A stretch of DNA of 64,000 nt, taken from Buxus sempervirens. Its lineage: Eukaryota; Streptophyta; Magnoliopsida; Buxales; Buxaceae. The notes beneath the pieces were generated by a model. That model was not told the origin of the DNA, made no database searches, and saw only the letters and a program-made list of their open reading frames with translations. The stretch lies in NCBI GenBank assembly GCA_947561395.2, contig OX387187.1, forward strand, positions 3,168,976 through 3,232,975, given 5' to 3'. This document shows positions 33,151-43,546 of the stretch, in pieces (position 1 is the stretch's first letter; each line of letters begins with the position of its first letter). Made by a program: the position numbers and the translations under genes.

Positions 33151-33297
33151 CCAGATAGACACACAAAAAACAAAAAAAAAACAAAAAAAAAAACAAAAAA
33201 AAACAAAAAAACAAAACAATCATTAGCATCATCCCTATGTATGCTAACATTTCATATTATTGTATTCTGCCTTCTAATGTTTATCTCTCCCTTCAAG
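33151..33297 (+). other. A-rich stretch and splice-acceptor-like site (element F)
   Basis: CAAAAAA-type runs (33163-33217), then CTTCTAATG (branch-point-like) and CTCCCTTCAAG with AG at 33296-33297. Same arrangement as 20682-20815 in G. Confidence 0.5.
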
Positions 33298-33316
33298 AAC
33301 CGTGTCAACAATCAAC

Positions 33317-33844
33317 ATGGATAGTACTTCAAGGATGCTTCCTGTGGTGCGCGAGATACTGGACCTTTTCCCTATTTTAATGAAAGTGATACAGGACAAA
33401 GAAGAAGCATGGGGCAAACATTGGGAAGCACAGAGGGAAGAACATTTTGAGCTGCAATCCCGAATAAGGGATCTGGAGAGGGAGATGGAAAGCTTGAAGA
33501 TAGAAGTATTCCAGGGCAATCAGGAAGCGAGCCTCCCCTCTGCTAACAATGGTGCACCTCGCCTCAAGAGGCGCCTCACCAAGGAAGAAAGAAGGAACCG
33601 GGAGTTTACGCAGCTTCCATGCACCCAAGCAAAGTTGTTGCCTTCCTTGTTGCAAGAAGGACACCTAAAGCAGGCTCCACCAAATCCAAAGGCATCGGCA
33701 AGTCGAGGGTATGACCCGTCCAAGACATGCAGTTACCACAAAGGAGCTCCGGGGCATGATACTGAAGAATGTTGGGGTCTTCGCCATGCAATCCAAGACC
33801 TTCTTGATGCCGGGGAGCTCAGGATTGATCCTTCGTCGGGTTAA
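33317..33844 (+). CDS. Short gag-type ORF: coiled coil plus altered zinc knuckle (element F)
   Basis: An intact 175-residue frame starting at ATG 33317, 20 bp after a splice-acceptor-like site. Residues 20-65 form a charged helix (KEEAWGKHWEAQREE, LEREMESLK). A basic segment (PRLKRRLTKEERRNREFTQL) leads to the knuckle C138-x2-H141-x5-H147-x4-C152 and LRHAIQDLLDAGEL. The first ~70 residues match the start of the second G ORF (20836), while the rest, from about SLPSANN, matches the end of the first G ORF (20148-20681). It is therefore a hybrid of two adjacent G reading frames, keeping one knuckle of two. The capsid domain is absent from F. Likely nucleic-acid binding; no enzyme motif. Confidence 0.75.
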   Translation: MDSTSRMLPVVREILDLFPILMKVIQDKEEAWGKHWEAQREEHFELQSRIRDLEREMESLKIEVFQGNQEASLPSANNGAPRLKRRLTKEERRNREFTQLPCTQAKLLPSLLQEGHLKQAPPNPKASASRGYDPSKTCSYHKGAPGHDTEECWGLRHAIQDLLDAGELRIDPSSG

Positions 33845-35817
33845 GAAAAATCTCTCGGAATATGCAACTAAACTCCAAGAACGCGGATCCACATCGACCA
33901 CCCTTTTTGCGCAATTGCTATTCTGTTTTGCTTATGCTTTCTTTTCTTTTAAATTCTGAACTGGATAGCATGTTTCTTCTTCTGCAAGCTTATAAAAATA
34001 TTTTGGGAAATCACTGAAGTGCTGGACCACACCAAGGCATGACCATAATCTCGGGACAAACCTAAACAATCGAATTTGACAAGTGAAATGTGCCAAGCAG
34101 CACAAACTGCCCGAGTCTCAATATAGCCAAGAGGCCCCCCCAGCATCCTGTTTGGAACCCACCCTGCCAAACACAGGGGCAAGCGGGGATATGAGAGAAG
34201 AAAAAAGAGAGAGAGCAAGGTGCCCATACCGGTCTCGGGCCACCGACATGATCCAGGATCAATGAACCCAACGAAATGATGAGAGGCCATTTTTGGCTGA
34301 GATACCCCAAATGAATGCCGCTAGTCAAACGTGTTGAGCTTGATCGTCTCATTTTTAACCCACGTTATGTCTAGCCACCCCGAATTGGGGCAAAGTCAAA
34401 AAGCAAAGAAAAAAAAAGCAAGCAAACAAAATGAACAAAGAAGAAAAATGGTTCTCGAGCCAGTTAATCGTGCAAAAGTAATTAAGTGTTACATTCTCTG
34501 TGAAAGGATGAAAGGCCATCCTTGATCTTTCCCAAAAATCATCTGACATAAGATGAAACCCTAGCAAAACACTTTGAGCCTAACAACTCCTTCATTGAAC
34601 CTACCATGTCTTGTCTTCAAAACGGGGGCATAAAGCTTCGTGCAGTCGGAGACACAAAAAGGATGAAGGTGAAGATAGGACAAAGCGAAAAGCACCCTAA
34701 GAACAAAGGGGGCAAAAAGGAGGGATGAGGAGAACCCTATAAAACAAAAAAAAAACTGGGGCAATCCCTTGAAAGAAAGGAAAAGAAGAAAAAAGAAAAG
34801 AAAAGGAAAAGTAAGGGCAAACCCCGAAGGCAAGGGCCAAAAGTTGGGGCAAAAGAAAAAAGAACCCGAGACAAAAAGAAGAGAAAGAAAAACAAAGATG
34901 GAAGAAGGAGAAAGGAACTACAAATTAAAGTTGAACACAGAGTTGGGGGAGCCGAAGGCGAAGCAAGCCCTAACAAGGAAAGTGGACAGGACATGGCCTT
35001 TAACCCGTGCATTAATTTCAAGCCTTCATATCATTTCTTCTGGACCCTTAAGCCCAGCCTACATTTCGTCCTACTGTGAAGTCCTTTCTGATTACAGAGA
35101 ATGTAGCATCGAATCTTGGACAGGCCGGCAATGACAGAACTAAAAAAAAAAAAACAGAGAAGTGTTTTGGCTAGACATAATGGTCACCCATAGAGTGAAG
35201 TTATATAGGGTTTGAGCTTGTGTATCCTTCATTTCTAAACCCTGGAACCAAGGCCTACATTTCGTCCTAAGGATAAGTCCTCTCTGATCATTGTGTCATG
35301 ATCCATGGAAATTGTTAGGGCCCTTGGACTGGGCAAGGCACTGAACCCGAATAAGAGAACCAATGAGAGAAAAACCATTTCACAACCCTCAAACAAGGGC
35401 AGGGAGAGAAATACCAAAAATAGAAAATCAAAGAGAAGGCAAGGTGAGGCAGTGCCAAAGCAACCCCCCTGAACCAAAACGATTCCCCTCATTTCAACCT
35501 AGGGCATGCCCTTGAAGGCCGGAATGTTGAGACACTTGCAGGAAGTGCCGAGAGGCACATTTTCCTAAGTCTAACTGAGAATAACAGGTAACCGACCCAA
35601 GGGTTACTGGTCTTGCCATGGACCCACTTCAAAGGGAAAATCCAAGCATTCGGTGAATTCCCAAAAGACATCAACCAAAGAGAGACTGCTTGAATTCGCA
35701 CATAATCTTGAGGATAAAAAAAAAAATTTAACTAAATTCTACTTGGACTTTTGCAGGTACTGACAAAACCTGAGACAGATAGGAAAGGTCGTCACGGTGT
35801 ATTCGTACATTGGTTGA
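33845..35817 (+). other. Long intron-like region and leader (element F)
   Basis: No coding frame. Homologous to G 21598-23620. Contains two copies of the CCTACATTTCGTCC block (35058, 35253), A-rich runs and GGGGCAA words. The acceptor-like TTGGACTTTTGCAG|GTACTG has its AG at 35755-35756. One CGTCACGGTGTATTCGTACATTGG unit follows. In-frame stops at 35761 and 35815 separate the acceptor from the pol frame, so simple read-through from this acceptor into pol is not possible in frame. Confidence 0.5.
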
Positions 35818-37629
35818 CAAGAGTTCGTGAAGCCAAGGCCACTGACGGATGAGTCAAAGATCGGCGGAAGGGTTTTTGCAAAAAAAAAAAAGAGAAGAGC
35901 ACAGAAAGAAATAACCAAATCAGAATATGTAAATGAAAAAGGGATCGGAGCAGTGCTAATCTCCCTAGACGGTGTTCATCACCCAATAGCAGCAAAACTT
36001 CTGTTTGATTGCACCAGCAACATGGCCGAGTATGAAGCGTGTGTGTTGGGCTTGCGAGCGGCAATTGAGATGCGTATACAAGAGCTGAAAGTGTTCGCTG
36101 ATTCAAGTCTTATCATCTATCAAGTGATGGGAGACTGGAAGACTAGAGATGTGAAGTTGGTACCATACCAAGAACTGGTCAAGGAATTAGAAGGCGAATT
36201 CGAGAGCGTGACATTCGACTACATGCCACGAGACGGGAACCGGTTTGCGGATGCACTAGCTACGCTAGCATCAATGGCCACCATCACGGATGATGCTTGG
36301 GTGCAACCTTTGGAGATAGAAATTCGGCGTTACCCTGTTTACTGCTTCAGTGTCGAGAAAAGCACGCCCGAAGAAGAGCCTTGGTACGCAGACATTGAGA
36401 GATACATAAGAAACAGAATTCTGCCAGAAGGTGCCTCAGCTGCAGAGAAGCGAACTATACAGAGGTTGGCAGGGCAATACTTCTACAGTGGAGGTAGACT
36501 GTACAAGAAGTCATACAATGACTCTCTACTACTATGTGTCAGGGAAGCCGAGGCGCAGAAATTGATTGAGGAAATCTATGGAGGGTTGTGCGGCGCACAC
36601 ATGAACGGGCATATGCTAGCAAGGAAGATTCTAAGAATGGGCTATTACTGGATGACCATGGAGGCAGACTGCTACGCTCATGTCAGAAAATGCCAGTTAT
36701 GCCAGATTTATGCCGACAACATCCATGCACCGCCAAACACACTGTATTCCATGACATCGCCATGGCCATTTGCCATCTGGGGAATCGACATGATAGGCCA
36801 GGTTCATCCAATGGCGTCGAACGGGCACCGGTTCATCTTAGTGGCAATTGACTATTTTACCAAGTGGGTAGAGGCCATGTCCTTCGTGGATGTGAAGAAA
36901 TCTCATGTGCTCAAGTTTATCAGAAACAATATAGTCTGTCGCTACGGAGTTCCAGAAGCGATCATCACTGACAACGCAAAGAATTTGAATAATAAGGACA
37001 TGGAAAAGATGTGCGAAGACTTGAAAATCAGACATCTGAACTCCACGGCATACCGGCCCAAGATGAAGGGAGCAGTAGAGGCTGCCAACAAGAATCTGAA
37101 GAAGATACTCGAGAAAATGGTGGTCACCTACAGAGACTGGCATGAGAAGTTGCCGTATGCACTGCACGCCTATCGAACGTCGATTATAACATCAACCGGG
37201 GCAACCCCGTTCTCCTTGGTATACAGAATGGAAGCAGTTCTCCCAGTGGAAGCACAGATCCCGTCACTCAGAATTCTTAAGGAAGCTGAAATCAGTGATG
37301 TCGAATGGGAAGAATCCAGATTTGACCAGTTGCAGTTATTGGATGAAAAGAGGATTAAGGCTTTGTGCCATGGCCAGCTTTATCAACAGAGAGTGGCGCG
37401 AGCCTACAACAAGAAAGTGAAGCCACGACAGTTCAAAGTGGGAGATCTGGTATTGAAGAGAATCTTCCCTCTTCAAGAGGACAACAGAGGGAAATTCAAG
37501 CCAAACTACGAAGGGCCGTTCGTAGTCTACAAAGTCCTGTCAAGAGGAGAACTCATCCTACAAGAAATGGACGGGGCAATTTTTCCTCAGCCGATAAATG
37601 CAGACGCAGTCAAACTGTACTATGCCTGA
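35818..37629 (+). CDS. pol: Truncated pol: archaeal-type RNase H plus integrase, no reverse transcriptase (element F)
   Basis: Open for about 600 codons with no internal stop. No ATG near the start: the frame opens after TGA at 35815, a GTG stands at 35827 (taken as residue 1) and the first in-frame ATG is inside RNase H (MAEYEA). RNase H (about 38-150) keeps E68 (AEYEA), D92 (FADSS) and D142 (NRFADALA), but the first-strand Asp is missing, since a Lys-rich linker replaces it. The integrase has an H258-x3-H262-x26-C289-x2-C292 zinc site, then D321, D382 and E418 in exact D,D-35-E spacing, and a C-terminal GPF motif (YEGPF, 561-565). Protease, reverse transcriptase and first RNase H are wholly absent. 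The integrase looks intact and could insert DNA in the nucleus if supplied with a template made by another element. It would probably be expressed as part of a longer product. Confidence 0.88.
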   Translation, partial: QEFVKPRPLTDESKIGGRVFAKKKKRRAQKEITKSEYVNEKGIGAVLISLDGVHHPIAAKLLFDCTSNMAEYEACVLGLRAAIEMRIQELKVFADSSLIIYQVMGDWKTRDVKLVPYQELVKELEGEFESVTFDYMPRDGNRFADALATLASMATITDDAWVQPLEIEIRRYPVYCFSVEKSTPEEEPWYADIERYIRNRILPEGASAAEKRTIQRLAGQYFYSGGRLYKKSYNDSLLLCVREAEAQKLIEEIYGGLCGAHMNGHMLARKILRMGYYWMTMEADCYAHVRKCQLCQIYADNIHAPPNTLYSMTSPWPFAIWGIDMIGQVHPMASNGHRFILVAIDYFTKWVEAMSFVDVKKSHVLKFIRNNIVCRYGVPEAIITDNAKNLNNKDMEKMCEDLKIRHLNSTAYRPKMKGAVEAANKNLKKILEKMVVTYRDWHEKLPYALHAYRTSIITSTGATPFSLVYRMEAVLPVEAQIPSLRILKEAEISDVEWEESRFDQLQLLDEKRIKALCHGQLYQQRVARAYNKKVKPRQFKVGDLVLKRIFPLQEDNRGKFKPNYEGPFVVYKVLSRGELILQEMDGAIFPQPINADAVKLYYA

Positions 37630-39835
37630 GATCATTCTGATTGGGAAATGAAGAGAGGCCATCCTTGACTCTCCTTAGACTGTAAATCCTTCCAAATACC
37701 TTAAATTCTCCCCTAGTTAGACAATTTTGAGCCTTAAAATTCTTTCAACCCATTGCAAGTGTTCTACACATCAAATGGGGCATTCCTGGCAAAGCAAAAA
37801 GAAACCGGGCATTCTTGCCCAGAAAAACCTCAAAAAGAAGAGAAAATACAACAAGAAAAAAGAAAGAAAGAAAAAAAAAGAAAAGAAACAGAGAAAATGG
37901 GGAAATGTTTTCCCCGCCAAAAATATAGAGATACAAATAAGCCAGGATGTAAGACCCACCAACAATAAAAATAGCACACTCTGCAAACCCAGATAATTAA
38001 GCTTTTTTGAGCCATCTATCCTTTCTTTCATAACCGAGACCCAGCCTACGTTTCGTCCCATCTCTAAGACCTCTCAGATCCCAAAAAGAATGATCAGGGC
38101 AAACAGTTAGGTTTGCGTTCATCAGCAATGACGGAATTCAATGTTTCCTAGAAAGGATGGACACAGCGAAAACCCGAGAAAAGGGCGTTGCGTGGTTAGT
38201 CAAAAAAAAAATAGAACTGGTCACATCTGGTTTGAGCAGAGCAAGATACAGAGGAGAGCAGTGATAGTGGCAGATAGTAAAATGAGAAAATTGAACAGAT
38301 TTGAAAAGTCCAGACTGGCAGGTTGCGCCCGAGTCAAAGACTCCACAGTGGCCTGTGATGACAATGCTTCTGAAAGTACCAAGCACTCCAAGTCCCGTCT
38401 GACCTTGGGAAATTTCTTTGATATTGCAAACACAGGCACCCACTGACACACCTGTTTTCTCTATAATTGTTCTGCTTAACTGTTTTGAGCTCCACGTTGG
38501 GCTACTAACCTAAGTGGATAGTCTCTTAACCTTGGCAAAGGCCGCTTCTATCTGCAATGGGCAAAAGGCTCAGAGCAAGAAGAGAATAAAAGAAGTGTTT
38601 TGCATTCCCCAGCTATTCCACGGCTAACATGTTGTCTTTTCCTGCCTTCACAGGTACGGCAAAAGTGGGATAACGGACATCTTCTCCAAAATCCCAGCGG
38701 AGTTCCTTCAGTAAACGGAGAATAGCAACCTCCAAAATCCGCAGTGGGAGGCCTTCAGCAAACAAGGGACGACACCCTTACATCCCCAGTAGCGTCCTCT
38801 CAAGCAATAAGAGAATGATATCGGTGACGTAGACTTGTCAAGCCTCGCCCAGTCTGAAGAGGCCGGCTTTGCGAAGGAGAGCGGAAAGAAGGCAAGTAAG
38901 CTCGCATCAATGCCTGGTGGAGCCTCTCGCACTCAACAAGAGCTTGAACGAACATGAAGAATTCGCACCCAAGCAGAGGGAGAAGGCCTTATGAAGGAAA
39001 ATGACAGCGTGAGGAATCCCCACTTATCCCCAGCGGAGCATCCTTCCCCGGGGAGCTCCCACGCTTGTCACTAACAAGGCTCGACCTGAAAGAAGAGGCG
39101 ATAAGAAAAAAGGTTCCTGCCCAATCCCCAGCAACAGTCACTCCAGGCTAGGGAGCCTCTACAAGGGGGAAAGCCAATCAGAGAGCACTGCAGAAGAAGG
39201 AATGACAAGACGTGAAGAAGAATGAGCATAAAAGAAGATATCATCGGGCAAGATGGCCCCTTTTGTAATTTTGATTTCACACTTTTGTAAATAGAGTAGA
39301 GCAGGTGTGTGGGCTCCCTTGAGGCACTGGACAGCGCTGGAAGCACCTCCTCACCAACAGCAGCTCCTCCTCCACTCTTCCTTCCTCCTTTCTCCATTCA
39401 GTCCACATCCTAACCCAACCCTTGGCCATCAAATCCTATAAAAAAAATGCAAGCAAGCTTCAAGTAAAAGACACAAAATGGATCAGAAGTCTGAAGTCAC
39501 CAAAAAGCTTTAATGGAACAAACAAGAAGAAAAGAATATTGTCAAGTGTCTGGCATCGACGCCGAAACAGGTTGGCGAGCTCAAGTCCAATCTAATCTCT
39601 TTCAAACTTAAACTAAAAAGCTGAAGAGTTGCCCTACAAAAACCCAAAAAGCAAAGGGTAAGGAAACTCTGAAGCCAGGAAGTGGCGCCACATGATTTGG
39701 CCGCTTCCCTCTCAAAGTGAAAATTTCAAAGGACTAAACTCGTCAACCATGTCGACAGAAATGCCAGGCGCAAAAACGAGATTCTCGTTCTCTTTGCCAT
39801 TCATCCGCAAGGTGACTCCGGCAAAGAGGGGCAGC
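37630..39835 (+). other. 3' UTR of element F with polypurine tract
   Basis: No gene. Contains an A/G-rich stretch (37820-37900), a further CCTACGTTTCGTCCC block (38044), a degenerate repetitive stretch (38690-39060; CAGTAAACGGAGAATAGCAAC / CAGCAAACAAGGGACGAC-like units) and a block at 39200-39400 shared with G (44640-44830). It ends in GCAAAGAGGGGCAGC (39821-39835), the polypurine tract for plus-strand priming, directly abutting the LTR start. The G copy at 45237-45251 is identical. Confidence 0.75.
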
Positions 39836-42800
39836 TGTAAGCACCTTATTTTTGCGCTCCCACAAAAAAACCAAAAATACAAACCCTGGACAGAAAGTCA
39901 AACCCTAAGGGGTGAAAAGTTGACTTTTTGATCAAGTGAAAATTGGCCACCTCGCTTTATGCCATTGGATAGAGAATCTCAACACGGTTCCAACGCAACT
40001 GAGTTTGCAGGAATCGGGGTCCGGATGAAGGTTCGGCGGGAGGTCAAACTTAAGGAAAAGCCAAGAGTTGACTTTTCCTCGAATTCCGTGCCAAGTACCT
40101 AGCTTTATACCATTGGATAGAGAATCTCGACACGGTCCCAACGCAACTGGGTTTGCAGGAATCGGGGTCCAGATGAAGGTTCTGCGGAGGGTCAAACCTG
40201 AGCAGAGCCAAAAGTTGACTTTCTGCTAAAATCCGATCCAGAGGCCTACCCCTAGGTCATTGGATAGAGAATCTCGACACGGTTCCAACGCAACTGAGTT
40301 TGCAAGAATCGGGGTCTGGATGAAGGTCCTGCGGGCGGTCAAACTTGAGCAGAGCCAAAAGTTGACTTTCTGCTAAAATCCGATCCAGAGGCCTACCCCT
40401 AGGTCATTGGATAGAGAATCTCGGCACGGTTCCAACGCAACTGAGTTTGCAGGAATCGGGGTCCGGATGAAGGTTCTGCGGGCGGTCAAACTCGAGCAGA
40501 GCCAAAAGTAGACTTTCTACTCAAATCCGATCCGGAGGCCTACCCCTAGGTCATGGGATGGAGGGCTCCGATACGATTCTAGTGAAACTAAGTTTGCCCA
40601 GATCGGAGTCCGGATGAAGAAAATATGAGCTGATGAAATTTCCGAGCAGCAAAACCGGCAATCTGCGCACGTGGCAAAAAGCTGCACACGTGGCGAGTTG
40701 CGCAGGAAAATATCTCGAGGATCAAATCCGTAAATATCCAAACATTCGAAATATCCTAGGCACTGAATCTGTAAAAATCCGAGAATATCGGATTAAATTG
40801 AAATTTTCCAGGGACTAAATCCGAAAATTCGGATTTTCTGCCAAACGCGCGGCGGCATTTAATGATTTTTCATCATTATGCCGCTCGCACAAACGTGGCG
40901 AGCGGCAGGCGCTCACCTTGAGCTGGGCGCCGAAATGAGCGGCACCCCTTTCCCCCTTGCCTATATAAACCGCGCGATTGCTCGCGCAAAAAGGTTCGGA
41001 CATTTTTTTTTGGTTGGAGGATTTTCAGGTCGGCTTCTGGTTGATGTTGGCTCGCCCCCTCTTCCTTCTTCCCTCCCTCACCCGAACCTCTTCTCGAGAT
41101 ACGGCCTTGACTCCCTAGCACCCCAAACACCCCACCTACCATTCTCAACCCTTCCCCCTTTTGTCTTCTCCACTATCTCACGAAGCCCCAAAAAAAGGGA
41201 GGTTGCTGTTGAGGATTCGGAGGAGGACCCAGCTACTACCAGTGTCTCCACCCAGCACCAGTGCTCGAGTATTCTCAGGTATCACTCTTTACTACCTTTT
41301 ATTCCTCATATATGAAAGTGGAGTTTTTCTAAGCAAGTTACTGGATGTGTTTTTTTTTCTCTTGTTATAAACCTGTTTAAATGCCTCGGTGGCATGATAC
41401 CGTCCCCTATCCCACTTCATGAAGACTACCAGGTAAAGAGAGGATTAGATGTCGGTTTCATAAAAGTGAGAGTTAGTCCATCCTACTCCCTTTGTGGTTC
41501 GGATCGCTGTTTTTCTTGGTTGTTGTTTTTTTGTTGTTATTTGTTGTTGTTATATTGGTATGATTTGAAGGAGGGAGCATATTCCCCAAGTTCCCTTCAT
41601 TTAATGTACCCCTGTAAACCCGCCTTCTCCTTCCCTTCTCTCCGAATGTCTGCATGCATGCACAGAGGTTAGGGACATGCGTAGGTGAGAAAAACTAGGT
41701 TTCCATGTTGCATAGGCAATCTCTGTTTATTAGTGTTTTTTTTTCTTGTTGTTTTATTGTTTGCTATACTTGCTAGCATGCTCCCATCACCCCCCCTTTT
41801 TTTTAAGCTGTTAATGCATTTGTACTTGTTTGTTTTTTATCGGGTTTGTTTTTTCTTTTAAGAGATTTTGGGTTGCGGGATGAAGCATGAATCATGTTTA
41901 GATTAATTTCAATACAAGTTTAAGTATATTTTGGGGAGTGGTCGAAGCCCTGGGAGGGCTTACAGAGCTTAAAAAACCAGTTACAGAGCCTGAAAATCAG
42001 CTAAAAATGGAGTTTGAAAGAAAACCGAGAGCATCGAGTGTCCGCGAAGCTCACGCGAATCTCGTGAAGCTCGCGTGAATCTCGCGAAGCTCGCGCGAAT
42101 CTCGAGAAGCTCGCGCGAAGCTCGAGCGAATCTCGCGCGAATCTCGCACGAAGCTCACGCGAATCTCGCGCGAAGCTCGCGCGTACCCTTCGCGCGAACC
42201 TCACGCGTACCCTTCGCGCGAGGCTCGCGCTCAGCTCGCGCGAACCTCGCGCGAGGCTCGCGCCCAGCTCGCGCAAACCTCGCGCCCACTTCATTTTTTT
42301 GTGTTTTTCGCTGTTTTCGGTCCGCCCATTTCGCGCCGACCTCGTGCCTACTACCTGAGGTCGGCGCCTACCCCTAAAACATGCCGAATTGATATATTTT
42401 TGAAAATTTCCAAAAATGCCCTTTACTGTACAGCGGGGGGCTTCGCCCCCCGCACCCCCACCCCCGGGTACCTCCCCTTGGACCCAGCACAATGAGCCAG
42501 TTTTTTTCTCTCTGACAGAGTGTCTATCTTGTGTTGTTTCTGTGATTAGTGCTAAATGTGAATGATATTTCCGAACCGGATAAACCAAGAGGGTTTCTGG
42601 GTCACCCGGAAACCCGACATGGGACTTGGACTCTCGGTCCAACTTGACTTCCAGTGGCCCTTCCAACGGGGCCCACCAAGCCCAATAAACACCAAAGCAT
42701 GCCATTAAAATAACTTAAGTAAAATGAACAATTTGAACCGGGCAGGCCAAACCCAATGCGGCCCACCCGAGCCTTGTTATGTGAAATTGATGCGTGAATT

Positions 42801-43546
42801 GCGTGGTTTGGCCGAGACCAAGGGCAAGGGCCTACCGGGCCCGGCAAAGCCCACCAACCAAACCAAGGAAGGGTACAAACCCTAACTTCCGGTAACTTGG
42901 GCTTACAAGCCCAGATTTGGACTGCGGGCCCCAAGCCCAGTGTCCAAATCACTTTGGCAAAATTAAAAAGATAAATCCAATAAAAAATACTCGGACACCA
43001 TGTGGGCCCACCTTAGGGGCCCACAAACCGGTCCGGCCCACTTGTGCATGAAAAACACTTAATCTTCAAATCTGAGCTTAAAGTAAAATCAATTGAACTA
43101 ACCAAAGCCCAAAGGACCTCTCAGGCTAGACTGAGGTCCACAAGGGTACACGGGCTTGACTAAGCCCACCAAGGATACTGTGGGCCTTCCAACGGGGCCC
43201 ACCCAACCAGACTCAGATCACCAAAGTAATCAAGATAAAAGCAATTAAAGGGACCCACACCACTCAGGTGGTCCCGCCAGACTTAACCCAACTGCATATC
43301 GGATTAGGAATCGAGTGAGACCAATGTAAGCTGACTCAAACCAGGGAACCCACGGGACCCGTCATCCGACGGGGTGGACCGGGGTGTCTACGGACTTCCC
43401 CGGACCACAACCGAGACCCTACTTAGAATCTCAAGCCGCAGACCAAAAAGCCCTAATAGGCAAGATTAGGCACCCAGGTGTCCGCCTGCACCCCATCAGG
43501 CGGTGGCGACTCCGAATTACCCCGTGCCGCGTTTCCGACGCGCACA
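39836..43546 (+). repeat. 3' LTR of element F (complete, 3711 bp)
   Basis: Starts TGTAAGCACCTTATTTTTGC after the polypurine tract and ends GACGCGCACA. The first ~730 bp are four to five tandem 146-bp units (landmark CACGGTTCCAACGCAACTG). It then has hairpins, TATA at 40962, a donor-like CAG|GTATCA at 41278, a C7 run at 41790 (15 C in the 5' LTR), a long GCGC array (42037-42372) and an ~80-bp insertion holding AAATGCCCTTTACTG (a single unit of the repeat amplified in the G LTR) and a GGGGGGCTTCGCCCCCC hairpin. A GGCCCA-rich 3' half follows. The primer-site-like TGGCGACTCC is at 43504-43513. Confidence 0.88.
40962..40968 (+). promoter_or_regulatory. TATA box of the F 3' LTR
   Basis: TATATAA in CTTGCC-TATATAAACCGCG, equivalent to 24638. 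Transcripts from here would read out into the G array and LTR. Confidence 0.65.

Larger units (their letters stand above)
23832..43546 (+). mobile_element. Element F: nested, RT-less Tat/Ogre-like LTR retrotransposon
   Basis: Order: 5' LTR (23832-27001, first ~320 bp missing), primer binding site, 1.5-kb leader, ORF1 pseudogene, two tandem arrays, knuckle ORF, intron-like region, RNase H-integrase ORF, 3' UTR, polypurine tract, 3' LTR (39836-43546). The two LTRs are nearly identical in the stretches I compared, so insertion was recent. Both flanks are the AAGGCGTCTC 3' array of element G in the same orientation, so F inserted there. The left edge was later trimmed, so no target duplication can be shown. 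There is no protease, reverse transcriptase, standard RNase H or capsid domain. The RNase H next to the integrase places it in the Tat lineage (Tat, Ogre, Retand). Confidence 0.8.

Noticed and set aside
33163-33217. SINE or processed-pseudogene poly-A tail
   Set aside because: The A-rich run is conserved in position with G (20682-20750) before a splice-acceptor-like site and has no upstream pol III boxes or target duplication.
35757-35826. An in-frame exon linking the splice acceptor to pol
   Set aside because: TGA codons at 35761 and 35815 interrupt the pol frame, so this acceptor cannot feed pol directly in frame in this copy.
36838-37167. Antisense 109-codon frame
   Set aside because: Shadow of the integrase core on the opposite strand.
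42001-42705. A 234-codon minus-strand frame and Arg/Ala/Ser-rich plus frames
   Set aside because: They run through the GCGC-rich tandem array in the F LTR; length reflects absence of stops in the repeat, and the 5' LTR does not keep the same frame length.
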